DNA of 64,000 bases, taken from positions 186,001 to 250,000 of the forward strand of contig JAJNNC010000005.1 in the NCBI GenBank assembly GCA_021730635.1, read 5' to 3'. Positions 27,641 to 36,584 of this stretch are shown piece after piece. The notes under the pieces are model-generated. The model made no database searches. It saw only the letters and a program-made list of their open reading frames with translations, and was not told the DNA's origin. The position numbers and the translations under genes were made by a program. Origin of the DNA: Catalimonadaceae bacterium JC749. GTDB taxonomy: Bacteria > Bacteroidota > Bacteroidia > Cytophagales > Cyclobacteriaceae. How positions within the stretch are numbered: the stretch's first letter is position 1; each line of letters opens with the position of its first letter.

Positions 27641-28747
27641 ATGAATATTCCTTTTGTGAATCTGAGACGGCAGCACGCCAGCCTGCAACCTTATCTGAAT
27701 GAAGCCCTGCAGGCAGTGGTAGACAGCAACCAGGTCATGGGAGGCGACAGGCTGTTGCAGTTTGAATCAGCTTTTGCCAAAAAGGTGGGTGTACAGCATG
27801 GTGTGGCCTGTGGCAATGGGACGGATGCGCTGGAATTAATCCTGAGAGCATTGGATATTAAAGCAGGCGATGAGGTCATTGTACCGGCCAACGGATGGAT
27901 GTCAGCAGCGGAGGTTGTCCTGTTGGTGGGAGCCAAGCCCGTATTTGTAGAATCTCATCCGCTTTATTACACCCTGGACCCCGCACAGATAGAAAAAAAG
28001 ATTACCGCTAAAACCAAAGCTATCATTCCTATTCACCTTTATGGGCTGGCGGCTGCCATGGATCAGATTCTGGAGATAGCGAAGCATTATCACCTGAAAG
28101 TCATAGAAGATTGTGCGCAGGCGCATGGAGCCAGTATTGGCCATCAAAAAGCTGGAAGCTTTGGAGAGGCGGCTGCTTTTAGTTTTTATCCTACCAAAAA
28201 TCTGGGTGCCCTGGGCGATGGAGGCATGGTAGTGACCCAGGATAAAACACTGGCGGAAAAGGTGCGGACCCTAGCCAATCATGGGCAAAGTGCTAAACAT
28301 CATCATACCAGCCTGGGGCGCAATAGCCGCTTGGATACCTTACAGGCCGCTGTGTTACAGGTAAAACTCCCCTTCCTGGAGGCATGGAATAACCGTAGAA
28401 GAGCCATCGCCCAGTATTATCAGGAGCAATGGCAAGGGCTGGATTTGGTTTTACCGGAAGTGCCTTCCGGGTATCAGTCTGTCTTTCACCTGTTCGTCAT
28501 ACGGCATACATACAGAGACAAGCTTGCTGAATTTTTGCTATCCTGCGGCATTGCTACGGAAATTCACTACCCTCACGCACTGCCTGCCATGCCTGTGTTT
28601 CGCCCTCTTGTGCCCGACTCACAAGCCTTTCCCATCGCAATGAGCCAGGCCAAGCAGTTGCTTTCCATCCCTATTTATCCGGAACTCACTGATGAAGAGG
28701 TTGACTATATTGTGCATAAGGTGAAGAAAGGATGTCGCAGGTTGTGA
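27641..28747 (+). CDS. DegT/DnrJ/EryC1/StrS-family aminotransferase
   Basis: A 368-residue PLP enzyme. The cofactor lysine is about residue 186 in FSFYPTKNLGALGDGG. Other family motifs are VACGNGTDALELILRALDI, EDCAQAHGA and NHGQSAKHHHTSLGRNSRLD. Such enzymes make amino sugars from keto sugars for surface glycans or secondary metabolites. No glycan gene adjoins, so its pathway is not shown by context. It converges with the DUF4249 gene. Confidence 0.9.
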   Translation: MNIPFVNLRRQHASLQPYLNEALQAVVDSNQVMGGDRLLQFESAFAKKVGVQHGVACGNGTDALELILRALDIKAGDEVIVPANGWMSAAEVVLLVGAKPVFVESHPLYYTLDPAQIEKKITAKTKAIIPIHLYGLAAAMDQILEIAKHYHLKVIEDCAQAHGASIGHQKAGSFGEAAAFSFYPTKNLGALGDGGMVVTQDKTLAEKVRTLANHGQSAKHHHTSLGRNSRLDTLQAAVLQVKLPFLEAWNNRRRAIAQYYQEQWQGLDLVLPEVPSGYQSVFHLFVIRHTYRDKLAEFLLSCGIATEIHYPHALPAMPVFRPLVPDSQAFPIAMSQAKQLLSIPIYPELTDEEVDYIVHKVKKGCRRL

Positions 28748-28773
28748 GTCGTTGCGGTAGCTAACAGTATAGG

Positions 28774-29865
28774 TTAATCCTGTCCCCAATAGGCCGGGCG
28801 GGCAATGGGTTGGTCGTTTACCTCCAATAAGTTGCAAAAGCAACATCCGACAGGGTCATCCCCATGGGGCGCACCGAAGGTTTTTCCCAGGCAGAAATCT
28901 CTGAAATTGAAATAGGGGCGTATGTCTGTCGGCAGTGTAAAAAAACGGATGGTATCAACAGAGGCAGCCCCTACATAGCCCAGCACCAGTTCACTATCAT
29001 CAGCTGTGTTGTAAATATTCCCCTGAATGCCCGCCGGTGGGGGATCGAAGAGCGTTCCTCCAATTGAAAGAACCTGTTCTACGTCCTTCCAATATTGAAA
29101 AGCCTGCTGGGTGATGGCATACTGGTGAACATTGAAATAATGGCGGCCTTCATATTCAAGGGTGGGAAACAACACCTGGGATATCAACGGAAATTTAGTG
29201 AGATAATGGGCATCCGTATCTTCATTGGAAAATAGAAGCAGATTTTGCGGTTCGCTGATGCCCTTGTCAAAGTAACAGGTTTCACTGTTGTCCAGCGGAT
29301 GACAGGTGAGGTCCATAAAAGAGTAGGCTTCACTGACCTGCCATCTCAAATACACCGCTTCGCTGGTGGACGGCAAGGGCGAATGCACATACATATTGAT
29401 AAAGTTTCTTTCCTGAACTGCCCCTGTAGGATCAGTGACCACTTCGGTGGTAATATCATAAGAAAGGCTGTCGGGCGATAGAAGGGGAGGCACTATCTCC
29501 AGCATAGAGCGATATACGCTTTCATCTTTCAGGATGATCTCTATAAAATAGCCGGAACCGGTTTCTACGGTAATCAAAGCAGGCTGCAGATGATACAAAC
29601 CCGGTTCTGTTTCCACTTCTTCATAACATTCATACTGACCTGCTTCATCATACAGCATTAGCTGTGCTCCGGTGACAGGCTGGCGAAAAGTACCGAAAGC
29701 ACTGCTCCTGGTGAGCCTGACCGATAGGGGGGAAGTACCCGGCAGAATCAATCCGTCAACCACCAGATAGGAAGCGGCTTCTTCCTGATCAAAAGTAATA
29801 GGTTCTACACAAGCCGTAAGCCCTAGGAAAAGCAGCAGGAAAGAGGAAACCCGGGAGATACACAT
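28774..29865 (-). CDS. DUF4249 lipoprotein
   Basis: About 363 residues. A lipobox at GLTAC is followed by CVEPITFDQEEAASYLVVDG, the typical DUF4249 opening. The rest is an Ig-like beta-rich N-terminal domain and a longer unknown part with several Cys near the C-terminus (GDDPVGCCFCNLLEV). DUF4249 genes normally sit directly after a TonB-dependent receptor; none is here. I use the ATG at 29865; the frame's TTG at 29874 adds only three residues. Confidence 0.8.
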   Translation of the reverse strand: MCISRVSSFLLLFLGLTACVEPITFDQEEAASYLVVDGLILPGTSPLSVRLTRSSAFGTFRQPVTGAQLMLYDEAGQYECYEEVETEPGLYHLQPALITVETGSGYFIEIILKDESVYRSMLEIVPPLLSPDSLSYDITTEVVTDPTGAVQERNFINMYVHSPLPSTSEAVYLRWQVSEAYSFMDLTCHPLDNSETCYFDKGISEPQNLLLFSNEDTDAHYLTKFPLISQVLFPTLEYEGRHYFNVHQYAITQQAFQYWKDVEQVLSIGGTLFDPPPAGIQGNIYNTADDSELVLGYVGAASVDTIRFFTLPTDIRPYFNFRDFCLGKTFGAPHGDDPVGCCFCNLLEVNDQPIARPAYWGQD

Positions 29866-29993
29866 ACTTCCCAAGTTAATAAAATTTCTTCAAGCGGATG
29901 AACCCTGAGGGCTGAAACAAACAAGGGAGAGACCGTAAAATATCATTTCTCTATTCCCACGCTACCGGGAAGAGTCCACACAGTTGAAAATTG

Positions 29994-30347
29994 TCAGTAC
30001 TCTCTTTTTTTTCCTGCCTTATCTGTCAGGGTAAGGCTGGTACCTTTCTTTTGGGCAAGAACATGAACGCCAGGGTTGGTAGTATCATCGAGTAGCACCA
30101 GACCGGAGCCTTCTTCATTGGCACCTAACTTTACTCTGATCGTTCCTGTGGCATCCATCATTCTAAAAACAACATCTCCTGTAGATTCCACTTTGATAGA
30201 AGCACGGCGCTTACCGCTAGTGTCTAACAGTTCGAATTCTCGAACGCTGATTTTATCAAAGGTTTGCTGTTGGGGTCTTGCTGCAATGAATAGCATGACT
30301 GCCAGATTGAGTAACAGTATCAAAGACAATAATTGCTGGGTTTTCAT
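29994..30347 (-). CDS. Small membrane-anchored beta-repeat protein, function unknown
   Basis: About 117 residues: an N-terminal hydrophobic segment (LLSLILLLNLAVMLFIA), then short beta repeats of the type REFELLDTSGKRRASIKV, FRMMDATGTIRVKLGA and LTLTDKAGKKREY. The pattern 'L.D..G+.R..+' recurs three times and is seen in uncharacterised envelope proteins. The ATG at 30347 gives a proper signal anchor. It is part of a minus-strand run of secreted proteins. Confidence 0.6.
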   Translation of the reverse strand: MKTQQLLSLILLLNLAVMLFIAARPQQQTFDKISVREFELLDTSGKRRASIKVESTGDVVFRMMDATGTIRVKLGANEEGSGLVLLDDTTNPGVHVLAQKKGTSLTLTDKAGKKREY

Positions 30348-30439
30348 CACCGTATTTTTTTTTAAGAATGCGTAGTTTGAATTCAATTTATTTCTGTTTT
30401 CCAGCTTTCAGAGAAAACAGACTGGACTATCAGTTACTA

Positions 30440-30931
30440 TCAGGGTGCTACCCTGTTCAAAGTATAACTGAAATTAGCATTTCCAACCAGGAGGTTTCTG
30501 TTTTTATCCAGAAAGAACAGAACATTGTCATCGGCTTTTAGAAAGAACTGAGTGCTTTGAGGCCGGTCCGGGTCCAGTTGGTAGACAATTGCTTCCGGAT
30601 CAGTTTTCGTCCCTTTTATGATTGTCCATCTGCCTTCCCGGGTCTGTCTTCTGTAAAAAGTGCCTTCCATGGTGTAGGTCGTTGGAGTCAGGGTGTGGGC
30701 ATCTTGGTATAAGGTAAGCCTCCATTTTAACTTGAAACAATCTTTTTTAACGGCCCTGTGTAGGTCTTTGGCAATCTCCTGACAAGGACTTTTGCCATCA
30801 AAAACACCTACCACTAATGAATCACTGACTGCCGCTGTGATATTGCTGGCGGTAGTAGCCAATGGAAGGGTAGTAGGCTTCACAGGTAGCAGAAAACAAC
30901 CTGCTACCAGGAGTATAAGGATACTTTTCAT
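30440..30931 (-). CDS. Secreted NlpE-like protein, paralogue of the next gene
   Basis: A 163-residue protein with a signal peptide (ILILLVAGCFLLPVKP). The mature part resembles the N-terminal domain of NlpE-type lipoproteins: FDGKSPCQEI, LKWRLTLYQD, EGRWTIIKGTK, AIVYQLDPD and FFLDKNRNLLVGNANFSYTL. The alignment with the neighbour at 30974-31492 is obvious along the whole length, so they are tandem duplicates. Role unknown; NlpE relatives sense or bind envelope components. Confidence 0.65.
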   Translation of the reverse strand: MKSILILLVAGCFLLPVKPTTLPLATTASNITAAVSDSLVVGVFDGKSPCQEIAKDLHRAVKKDCFKLKWRLTLYQDAHTLTPTTYTMEGTFYRRQTREGRWTIIKGTKTDPEAIVYQLDPDRPQSTQFFLKADDNVLFFLDKNRNLLVGNANFSYTLNRVAP

Positions 30932-30973
30932 TTTTTGCTGTAAGCGGTTTGTTCCATCTAAAATATTGCATCC

Positions 30974-31492
30974 TCAGGGCTGAGTCTGGTTGAAGGTATA
31001 ACTCCAGGCCGCATTGCCTATCATCAGCCTTTTCTCAGGGGATAATACATGGAGAAGACGATCATCCACTTTCAGAAAAGAAACAGCGTGCTGCGCATGA
31101 TCCGGCTTCAGTTGGTATACAGTTGCTTCCTGATCAATTTTCGTCCCTTTCATGATAACCCACCTTCCGGCGACTTCTACCTGAGTGCCTCCCTGGATGA
31201 ATCCATTGGTTCCCTGTTGGGGTAAGCCATAGACACTCACTATGTGGAAAGTAGTGGGTGCCTGGGTTTGTGGATTCTGGTAAAGTGACAGCTGCCAACG
31301 TATGAATTCGCAGTCAGCATGGGCAGGTATCTGCAGTAAGGATCTTACCCATGCATCACAGGGTGTGCTGGCCTCAAACACCTTTAATTTGTAGGTGCTA
31401 TCGGCTGCGATAGCGGTTTGGGCTTCCGCAGGAGGGGCTATCATAGCGCCAGCCAGCACAAGGAGAGCAAAGTAAAACAATGCCCGTTTCAT
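30974..31492 (-). CDS. Secreted NlpE-like protein, paralogue of the previous gene
   Basis: A 172-residue protein with a cleavable signal peptide ending PPAEAQ. It shares with its downstream paralogue a Cys pair region (STPCDAWV, HADCEFIRWQLSLYQN), PTTFHIVSVYG, GRWVIMKGTKIDQEATVYQL and LMIGNAAWSYTFNQTQP. The two genes are 42 bases apart and probably arose by duplication. It sits 10 bases after the Kelch gene in the same direction. Confidence 0.65.
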   Translation of the reverse strand: MKRALFYFALLVLAGAMIAPPAEAQTAIAADSTYKLKVFEASTPCDAWVRSLLQIPAHADCEFIRWQLSLYQNPQTQAPTTFHIVSVYGLPQQGTNGFIQGGTQVEVAGRWVIMKGTKIDQEATVYQLKPDHAQHAVSFLKVDDRLLHVLSPEKRLMIGNAAWSYTFNQTQP

Positions 31493-31502
31493 AAACGTAC
31501 TG

Positions 31503-32633
31503 CTATGGATGATATAAACGAGGGCGATACAGCCAGGATTCGTTTGAGCAGATAATATTCATTTCGTACCCCCCGGTGATCAATACCTGTCCATCTTTTA
31601 GCAGGGTGGCCGTGGCAAATTGTAAGGTTTTATGAAAACTACCGGGAATCTGGTCAAACTCACCAGAGAGGGGATTATACAATTCCGCAAATGCACCACC
31701 TCCCGCTACCAGCACATTGCCATTGTCTAACAGCACGACTGCATTTCCGTGTTTAAAACGAGGTAGGTGCATATTATCCGTAGGGGTGCAGGTGCCTTTC
31801 TTTAGATCGTACACCATGGCTGTGGCAAACTTTCCCTCCCAGTCTCTTGCATCCGAGCCTCCGGTCAGCAGCACTTTTTCATCGGGGAGTAAGGTAGCCG
31901 CATATTTATGTTTTACCTGGCTGGGCGGGTTAATCTCCACTGCCTGAGACTTTCCATCAGCCGGATCATAGCGTTCAGCCGCAAAGTCACTTCCCAGGAA
32001 GAGTATCTGACCATTTTTCAAGGGCAAAGCGATATGGGTTCCTTTAATGACCTCCAACTCATCGGAGGGAGTAAAGCTTCCGGTCGCAGGGTCATAGCGT
32101 TCCATAGAGGTAAGGGGCTTGTTGCCGTCGAGTCCTCCGGCTACCAAAACCTTTCCATCGGGCAATACAGTGGCCGAACAACTCATCCGTGCCGTGTGCA
32201 TGGAGCCGCTGAGGGTAAAGGTGCCGGTAGATGGATCATAGAGTTCAGCCGTTCTGCTGTGTGGATCGGTGTCACCCACGGTGCCGCCCAGAACCAACAC
32301 CTGCCCTGTTTTCAGCAGTACCGCCTGGTGACCGGCTCTGGGAACATGCATCTCCCCTGTCAGAGTGAAAGTACGGGTTGCAGGATCAAATATTTCCGCG
32401 CTACGCTTGAATATTTCTCCTTTGCCGAAACCTCCGGTGATCAGTACCCTTCCGTCGGGTAGTAGTGTGGAGGCATGCACAGCCCTTTCTTCCTGCATAG
32501 GATGGGTGGTGGTGATGCTTCCGGGCGATAACAATTCTTCCTCATCGGTCTGCCTGCAGGCAAAAGAGACCATGACACACAACGCAATGACTGTCAAAAA
32601 CAGTAAGCCAAAGAATAATTTTAATGTTTTCAT
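31503..32633 (-). CDS. Kelch-repeat lipoprotein
   Basis: About 376 residues. A lipoprotein signal (VIALCVMVSFAC) is followed by six to seven Kelch-type repeats, each with LLPDG.VLITGG and a Y/F-DP-TG-F turn (AEIFDPATRTFTLTG, AELYDPSTGTFTLSG, MERYDPATGSFTPSD). These build a beta-propeller, usually for binding glycans or proteins. I use the ATG at 32633; the longer frame adds 27 residues before the signal. It is first in a run of secreted genes, divergent from the LytTR regulator. Confidence 0.85.
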   Translation of the reverse strand: MKTLKLFFGLLFLTVIALCVMVSFACRQTDEEELLSPGSITTTHPMQEERAVHASTLLPDGRVLITGGFGKGEIFKRSAEIFDPATRTFTLTGEMHVPRAGHQAVLLKTGQVLVLGGTVGDTDPHSRTAELYDPSTGTFTLSGSMHTARMSCSATVLPDGKVLVAGGLDGNKPLTSMERYDPATGSFTPSDELEVIKGTHIALPLKNGQILFLGSDFAAERYDPADGKSQAVEINPPSQVKHKYAATLLPDEKVLLTGGSDARDWEGKFATAMVYDLKKGTCTPTDNMHLPRFKHGNAVVLLDNGNVLVAGGGAFAELYNPLSGEFDQIPGSFHKTLQFATATLLKDGQVLITGGYEMNIICSNESWLYRPRLYHP

Positions 32634-32847
32634 AAGATTCGGATTAATGGTGGATATCTCTGAGGCTAGTAATGTTAAGGCAAAACCGGGAAGGTCAAAA
32701 AAATAGTATACCAACCACTGGCATTATAGATAAATGCGTCAGCCATGCATGCAAATCCGAAAGTTCTTTCATATATTAATTAGGTCGTTGATCTACCCGA
32801 TTCGACATTTGTCATGCATTATCCGGTAATTAGCAGAAAAGGTGATT

Positions 32848-33675
32848 ATGAAATGGGTTATTACCAACAGCAATAAGAAGATTATTCACCTGCTTTTTTG
32901 GTTAGTGGTTACCTTGGTTTTTTTGTATGACCGGCGTTACCTGATACAGAAAGCGGGACTTGACCATTTCGCGGCTTGTGTGGTGGTCAGGGTGTTGCTG
33001 ATTGTTTCTCTCATCTATCTGAACCTCTACTATCTGATACCTAAGTTTTTTTCTCAGAAAAAGTACTATACCTACTTTCTGCTCCTGCTCGCCTCCGTTT
33101 TACTCTATGTGACGCTGCAAAACCTGTATGATATTTATCTGTTTGGGTACGTGATAGGGGATATCAACAGCCGGGACTTCTTTCATGCTTTTCCTTATAA
33201 TTTCATCACAACGGCCTGGTATGTATTGCTTACCGTAGCCTTGCAGGTGAGCCTGGAGCGTCTGGAATCCAGACGGGCAGGCAGTAGGGCAGCATCTGCT
33301 CCGGAAAAATCTTTGAACGGTCAGGAAAATCATGCCGGCCAGTCTATCTTTCTAAAGAGCGGTACCAAACAGATCAAAACCAAGTTGAGTACTATCATTT
33401 ATATACAGGGACTCAAGGATTATTCGGTGGTGGTGACCGACCAGGAAAAAATCATTATCAAAGGTTCTTTAAAGACCGTGGAGCAACAGCTGTCAGGCAT
33501 CAAAAAACTGATCAGGGTGCATAAGTCTTATCTGGTGGCTGAGGATAGAATTAATGTCCTGAAAGGCGGACAAATTATCATTGGAGAACACGCTATTCCT
33601 ATCGGACGAATGTATAAAAAAGACCTGGAAGCTTTTCTCTTCAGAACGACCCTTCAGAAAGGGAGCAATGTGTAG
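32848..33675 (+). CDS. Membrane-bound LytTR-family transcriptional regulator
   Basis: About 275 residues. Four N-terminal membrane helices (about 12-30, 42-65, 76-100, 118-136) resemble the input part of LytS/YpdA-like histidine kinases, but a linker then leads straight to a LytTR DNA-binding domain (about 166-270: FLKSGTKQIKTKL, IYIQGLKDYSVV, VHKSYLVAEDRI, IPIGRMYKK). There is no receiver or kinase domain, so this is a one-component membrane regulator. The ATG at 32848 follows AAAAGG. It is divergent from the Kelch gene, a natural candidate target. Confidence 0.85.
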   Translation: MKWVITNSNKKIIHLLFWLVVTLVFLYDRRYLIQKAGLDHFAACVVVRVLLIVSLIYLNLYYLIPKFFSQKKYYTYFLLLLASVLLYVTLQNLYDIYLFGYVIGDINSRDFFHAFPYNFITTAWYVLLTVALQVSLERLESRRAGSRAASAPEKSLNGQENHAGQSIFLKSGTKQIKTKLSTIIYIQGLKDYSVVVTDQEKIIIKGSLKTVEQQLSGIKKLIRVHKSYLVAEDRINVLKGGQIIIGEHAIPIGRMYKKDLEAFLFRTTLQKGSNV

Positions 33676-33704
33676 CCAGGCTCCCGGGTATTCGTCAGTC
33701 CTCA

Positions 33705-33747
33705 TAAAAAAACGTAACGTCTGCCATGGGGTGCGCAAACGTTACGT
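33705..33747 (-). terminator. Intrinsic terminator for the 33794 gene
   Basis: A 9-bp perfect stem (ACGTAACGT at 33712-33720 with ACGTTACGT at 33739-33747), followed on the minus strand by TTTTTTT. It lies 47 bases past the stop of the minus-strand gene. Confidence 0.75.
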
Positions 33748-33793
33748 GGTACTCAGGCTTATTCGTTTGGATGACAATTATGAGCAGCAGGGA

Positions 33794-34444
33794 TTAAATT
33801 TCAGCGTATGGAAATTTCCTGGATGCTTTCCGCATCATGGTATTGATGATGGTGTTGGTATCGCTGCCTAAACTTCTGGACAGTGTTTTTTCATATTTCC
33901 ACAGCAGATCACCGGTAGTTCCGTTGTTGACATTGATCGTACATTTACCGGAGTTGGTGGGGCCATAGACACCTACCAGCACACCTAATGCGACAGAAGC
34001 TCCTTCAGACATGGGTTTATCCGTATTCAGGGTTCCGGAGATGATGCCGTCTACCTCTAGCAGCTGGGCCAGCTCTTCTGCGGTATAACTTTCAATATTT
34101 TCCTGGTTGATGCCGTTTTTGGCTAACAGCGCATTGGTTTTGCTAATGTCCTGGAAGTTGACGGTGAATCCTTTTTGTCCTTTTTTCTTAAGAAAATAAC
34201 TTTGCAGGGCACTTTGTACTCCTTTTCCTTCCTCTTCCTGAAGCCGCTGGTATTCTTCGGGTGTGAGTTTCTCCATTTGTTTGGGACGCAGCTTGACAAC
34301 TGCTTTAAAAGGTAGAATTGCCAGTACTTTGTGATCTTTGGCCAGGGTGTTAAAATCAGGATGCGTGTAGATTTCTCTGTCCTGGGCAAAAGCCTGGCTC
34401 ATGCCGATCAGCATCATGACAACTAATAAAGCTTTCATTTTCAT
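33794..34444 (-). CDS. Secreted protein, possible CsgG/TolB-like envelope protein
   Basis: A 216-residue protein with a signal peptide ending SQAFAQ. The mature part starts DREIYTHPDFNTLAKDHKVLAILPFKAVV. The 'LAILPF' strand, the later region LAQLLEVDGIISGTL and a C-terminal beta stretch GDLLWKYEK recall proteins of the CsgG/GNA1162 type that target the outer membrane. I cannot assign a family firmly. It has a long AT-rich leader of 252 bp to the sigma factor gene. Confidence 0.6.
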   Translation of the reverse strand: MKMKALLVVMMLIGMSQAFAQDREIYTHPDFNTLAKDHKVLAILPFKAVVKLRPKQMEKLTPEEYQRLQEEEGKGVQSALQSYFLKKKGQKGFTVNFQDISKTNALLAKNGINQENIESYTAEELAQLLEVDGIISGTLNTDKPMSEGASVALGVLVGVYGPTNSGKCTINVNNGTTGDLLWKYEKTLSRSLGSDTNTIINTMMRKASRKFPYAEI

Positions 34445-34696
34445 TGAATTCAGGTTTAATGTTTTTATTATTTTTTTGGTTTTTATAGATTTTTACTAGG
34501 CAGAGATAAAGATGATGATAGGCAGCTTCTCTCTGAATGTTTTAGCAAAGTAAGAGAAAACCTAATCAGGAACCAATACCCACTATATGGTATTTTTGGG
34601 AGAATAGATACCATTTACAGGGTATTTTCTTGTCGAAATGAAAGTTTAGAATATGTTTGATGCAGTTTGCCGGGGGTTAGATAGATGAACGAGCCG

Positions 34697-35266
34697 CTAT
34701 AAAAGCTTTTTCAGGTTACTTTTGATAGAAACCTTCTTTATCTGCTGTATGCACTTGTACTTGATATTGCTGGCCGTGTGAGGGTTGTTGTATCCCATTT
34801 TCAAAGCCACCTTGTCTACAGGTTCATTCTGATAGAACACATAGCGGATAATCTTTTGGCAGTGCAGGGGAATCCTGGCCAAAAGCTGCTGGACAAAATG
34901 GGTGGTCCGGTCATCATTATCCTGTGGCTGATCCACATAGGCGGATTGAGTTGGGTCGTCACTCTCCTGGTTTTCCAGCGATGTCATCAGTTTTCTTTGA
35001 CGAAGCGTTTTCAGCCATAGATTTTTGCTGATGGCGTACAAATACGTTTTTAAAGAGGAAGTCAGTTGAAAGTCTTCTCTGGCAATATTTTTATGCAGGA
35101 TGAGTAAGGCCTCCTGGAAGATATCCTGTGCATCTTCCCGTGCGCCCTGGTTGGAAAGAATGTATTTTTCAATACTGGGATAATAAGTGGTATACAGCAA
35201 ATCAAAAGCACAGGGTTGGCTCTCTCTCAGTTGATTGACTACATCGGCATCGTGGACCATACGCAT
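34697..35266 (-). CDS. ECF-type RNA polymerase sigma factor
   Basis: A 189-residue sigma-70 family member with region 2 (FDLLYTTYYPSIEKYI, DAQDIFQEALLILHKNI) and region 4 (LLARIPLHCQKIIRYVFYQNEPVDKVALKMGY, then a helix with NIKYKCIQQIKK). No anti-sigma gene adjoins: the next gene downstream is the unrelated 33794 gene and thioredoxin lies divergently. Its regulon is unknown. Confidence 0.85.
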   Translation of the reverse strand: MRMVHDADVVNQLRESQPCAFDLLYTTYYPSIEKYILSNQGAREDAQDIFQEALLILHKNIAREDFQLTSSLKTYLYAISKNLWLKTLRQRKLMTSLENQESDDPTQSAYVDQPQDNDDRTTHFVQQLLARIPLHCQKIIRYVFYQNEPVDKVALKMGYNNPHTASNIKYKCIQQIKKVSIKSNLKKLL

Positions 35267-35430
35267 ACTTTTTATCCGTTAATTCCCATAACCCTGGCAC
35301 CATCACCCGGACCGGGTCACTTTTTTACATTAGCGTAAACTTTTTAAGAAAGGTTGTATCATTTGAAAAAAAAAGAGAAAATTGGGTGATGCAGACTTGC
35401 TTTCCGGTATGAAAGAGAAAAAACAATATC

Positions 35431-35766
35431 ATGGAACAAGTTATAGAACATCTTGCCTTAACAGATCAGAATTTTCAGTCAGAAGTTTTGTTGTCCGATC
35501 AGCCTGTGCTGGTAGATTTCACGGCAGCGTGGTGTGGCCCCTGTAGAATGATTGGCCCGGCTGTAGATCAACTGACTGCCGAATTTGAAGGAAAAGCGAA
35601 AGTGGTAAAGCTGGATGTGGATACCAATCCGCTAACTACAGCGCAGTATGGGATCAGAAGTTTGCCCACACTGTTGATCTTTAAGCATGGAATAGTGGTG
35701 GATAAAATTGTAGGGGCTGTGGCTAAGCATGTCATCCAGGAAAGACTGGCCCAACATACCGTGTAG
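35431..35766 (+). CDS. trxA: Thioredoxin
   Basis: A 111-residue thioredoxin with the classic active site AAWCGPCRM (Cys35, Cys38) and the cis-proline segment RSLPTLLIFKHG. There is no signal peptide, so it is cytoplasmic. The normal length and motifs make the assignment secure, but genomes often hold several copies, so it may not be the main TrxA. It is divergent from the sigma factor gene. Confidence 0.93.
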   Translation: MEQVIEHLALTDQNFQSEVLLSDQPVLVDFTAAWCGPCRMIGPAVDQLTAEFEGKAKVVKLDVDTNPLTTAQYGIRSLPTLLIFKHGIVVDKIVGAVAKHVIQERLAQHTV

Positions 35767-35924
35767 TATACAATTAAGCATAGGCTGGTCAGGTTGGTGA
35801 TGGGTGCAGCGGTTAGTGTGTTCTTCGCAACACATGATACTACAAACCGCTACGCAGCATCAACCCAACGGCCTATATCTTTCTCTATATTCATTTGATC
35901 CATGCTTCTCTGGATTTCCTTTAA

Positions 35925-36527
35925 TCAGATAGCATGCTGATAGCTTTGTATTATTTTCCATCGCCTCTCCAGGATAACAATGGTGAAAACATAAAGAGCT
36001 ACAATGATGAATGGGATCACAACAAATCGTTTTTCCGGGTATACATACCAGGCACCTACAACCAGTATGGTTCGGCTGATGCTATGAAAGATACCTATCC
36101 AATGTTGTATGATCCAGGAGAGTGGCATCCACATCAGCCCTGTTAATATACCCACCGTTAAAGGCAGCGAGCTGTATTCTATCATGAAAAAAGGAATGGC
36201 AATGGCAAATACCAGCAAAGACATGCCGACGGTGAGGAAGAACAAAGTGTCAAAAGGGTTTTTTGGTTTTGACCTGCCAAGAAAGTTCTCTCCCGTAAAT
36301 CGGGACAAGAACATGCCCAGGTACACTATCAGGCCAGTCCCGATAAACAGTACCCAAACGGTTTGTCTGGCCGGCAGTAACACACCGGCGATACCGATCA
36401 GCGTCCAGATGATGAGGCCTGAAAGGGGCATGGCCAGGAAACGCCTTTGAGCAAATGCTTCTCTTTGTCGCGCAAGGCTTGTACTTTTCATCTTGGAGAA
36501 TGGGGGTTCCTGTGAATGATTGGTCAT
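35925..36527 (-). CDS. Conserved inner-membrane protein, function unknown
   Basis: About 200 residues with five or six membrane helices after an N-terminal segment LARQREAFAQRRFLAMPLSG, which looks like DUF7010-type proteins (recollection, not verified). The longest frame opens with GTG; I take the ATG at 36527, and the ATG at 36491 is equally possible since conservation seems to begin just after it. The small lipoprotein gene at 36585-36959 lies 57 bases upstream on the same strand. Confidence 0.6.
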   Translation of the reverse strand: MTNHSQEPPFSKMKSTSLARQREAFAQRRFLAMPLSGLIIWTLIGIAGVLLPARQTVWVLFIGTGLIVYLGMFLSRFTGENFLGRSKPKNPFDTLFFLTVGMSLLVFAIAIPFFMIEYSSLPLTVGILTGLMWMPLSWIIQHWIGIFHSISRTILVVGAWYVYPEKRFVVIPFIIVALYVFTIVILERRWKIIQSYQHAI

Positions 36528-36584
36528 AGGATACACTGCTTGTCGGGTGGTAAAGGTCCTGGCTGACCCTATACTCCGGGTTTT

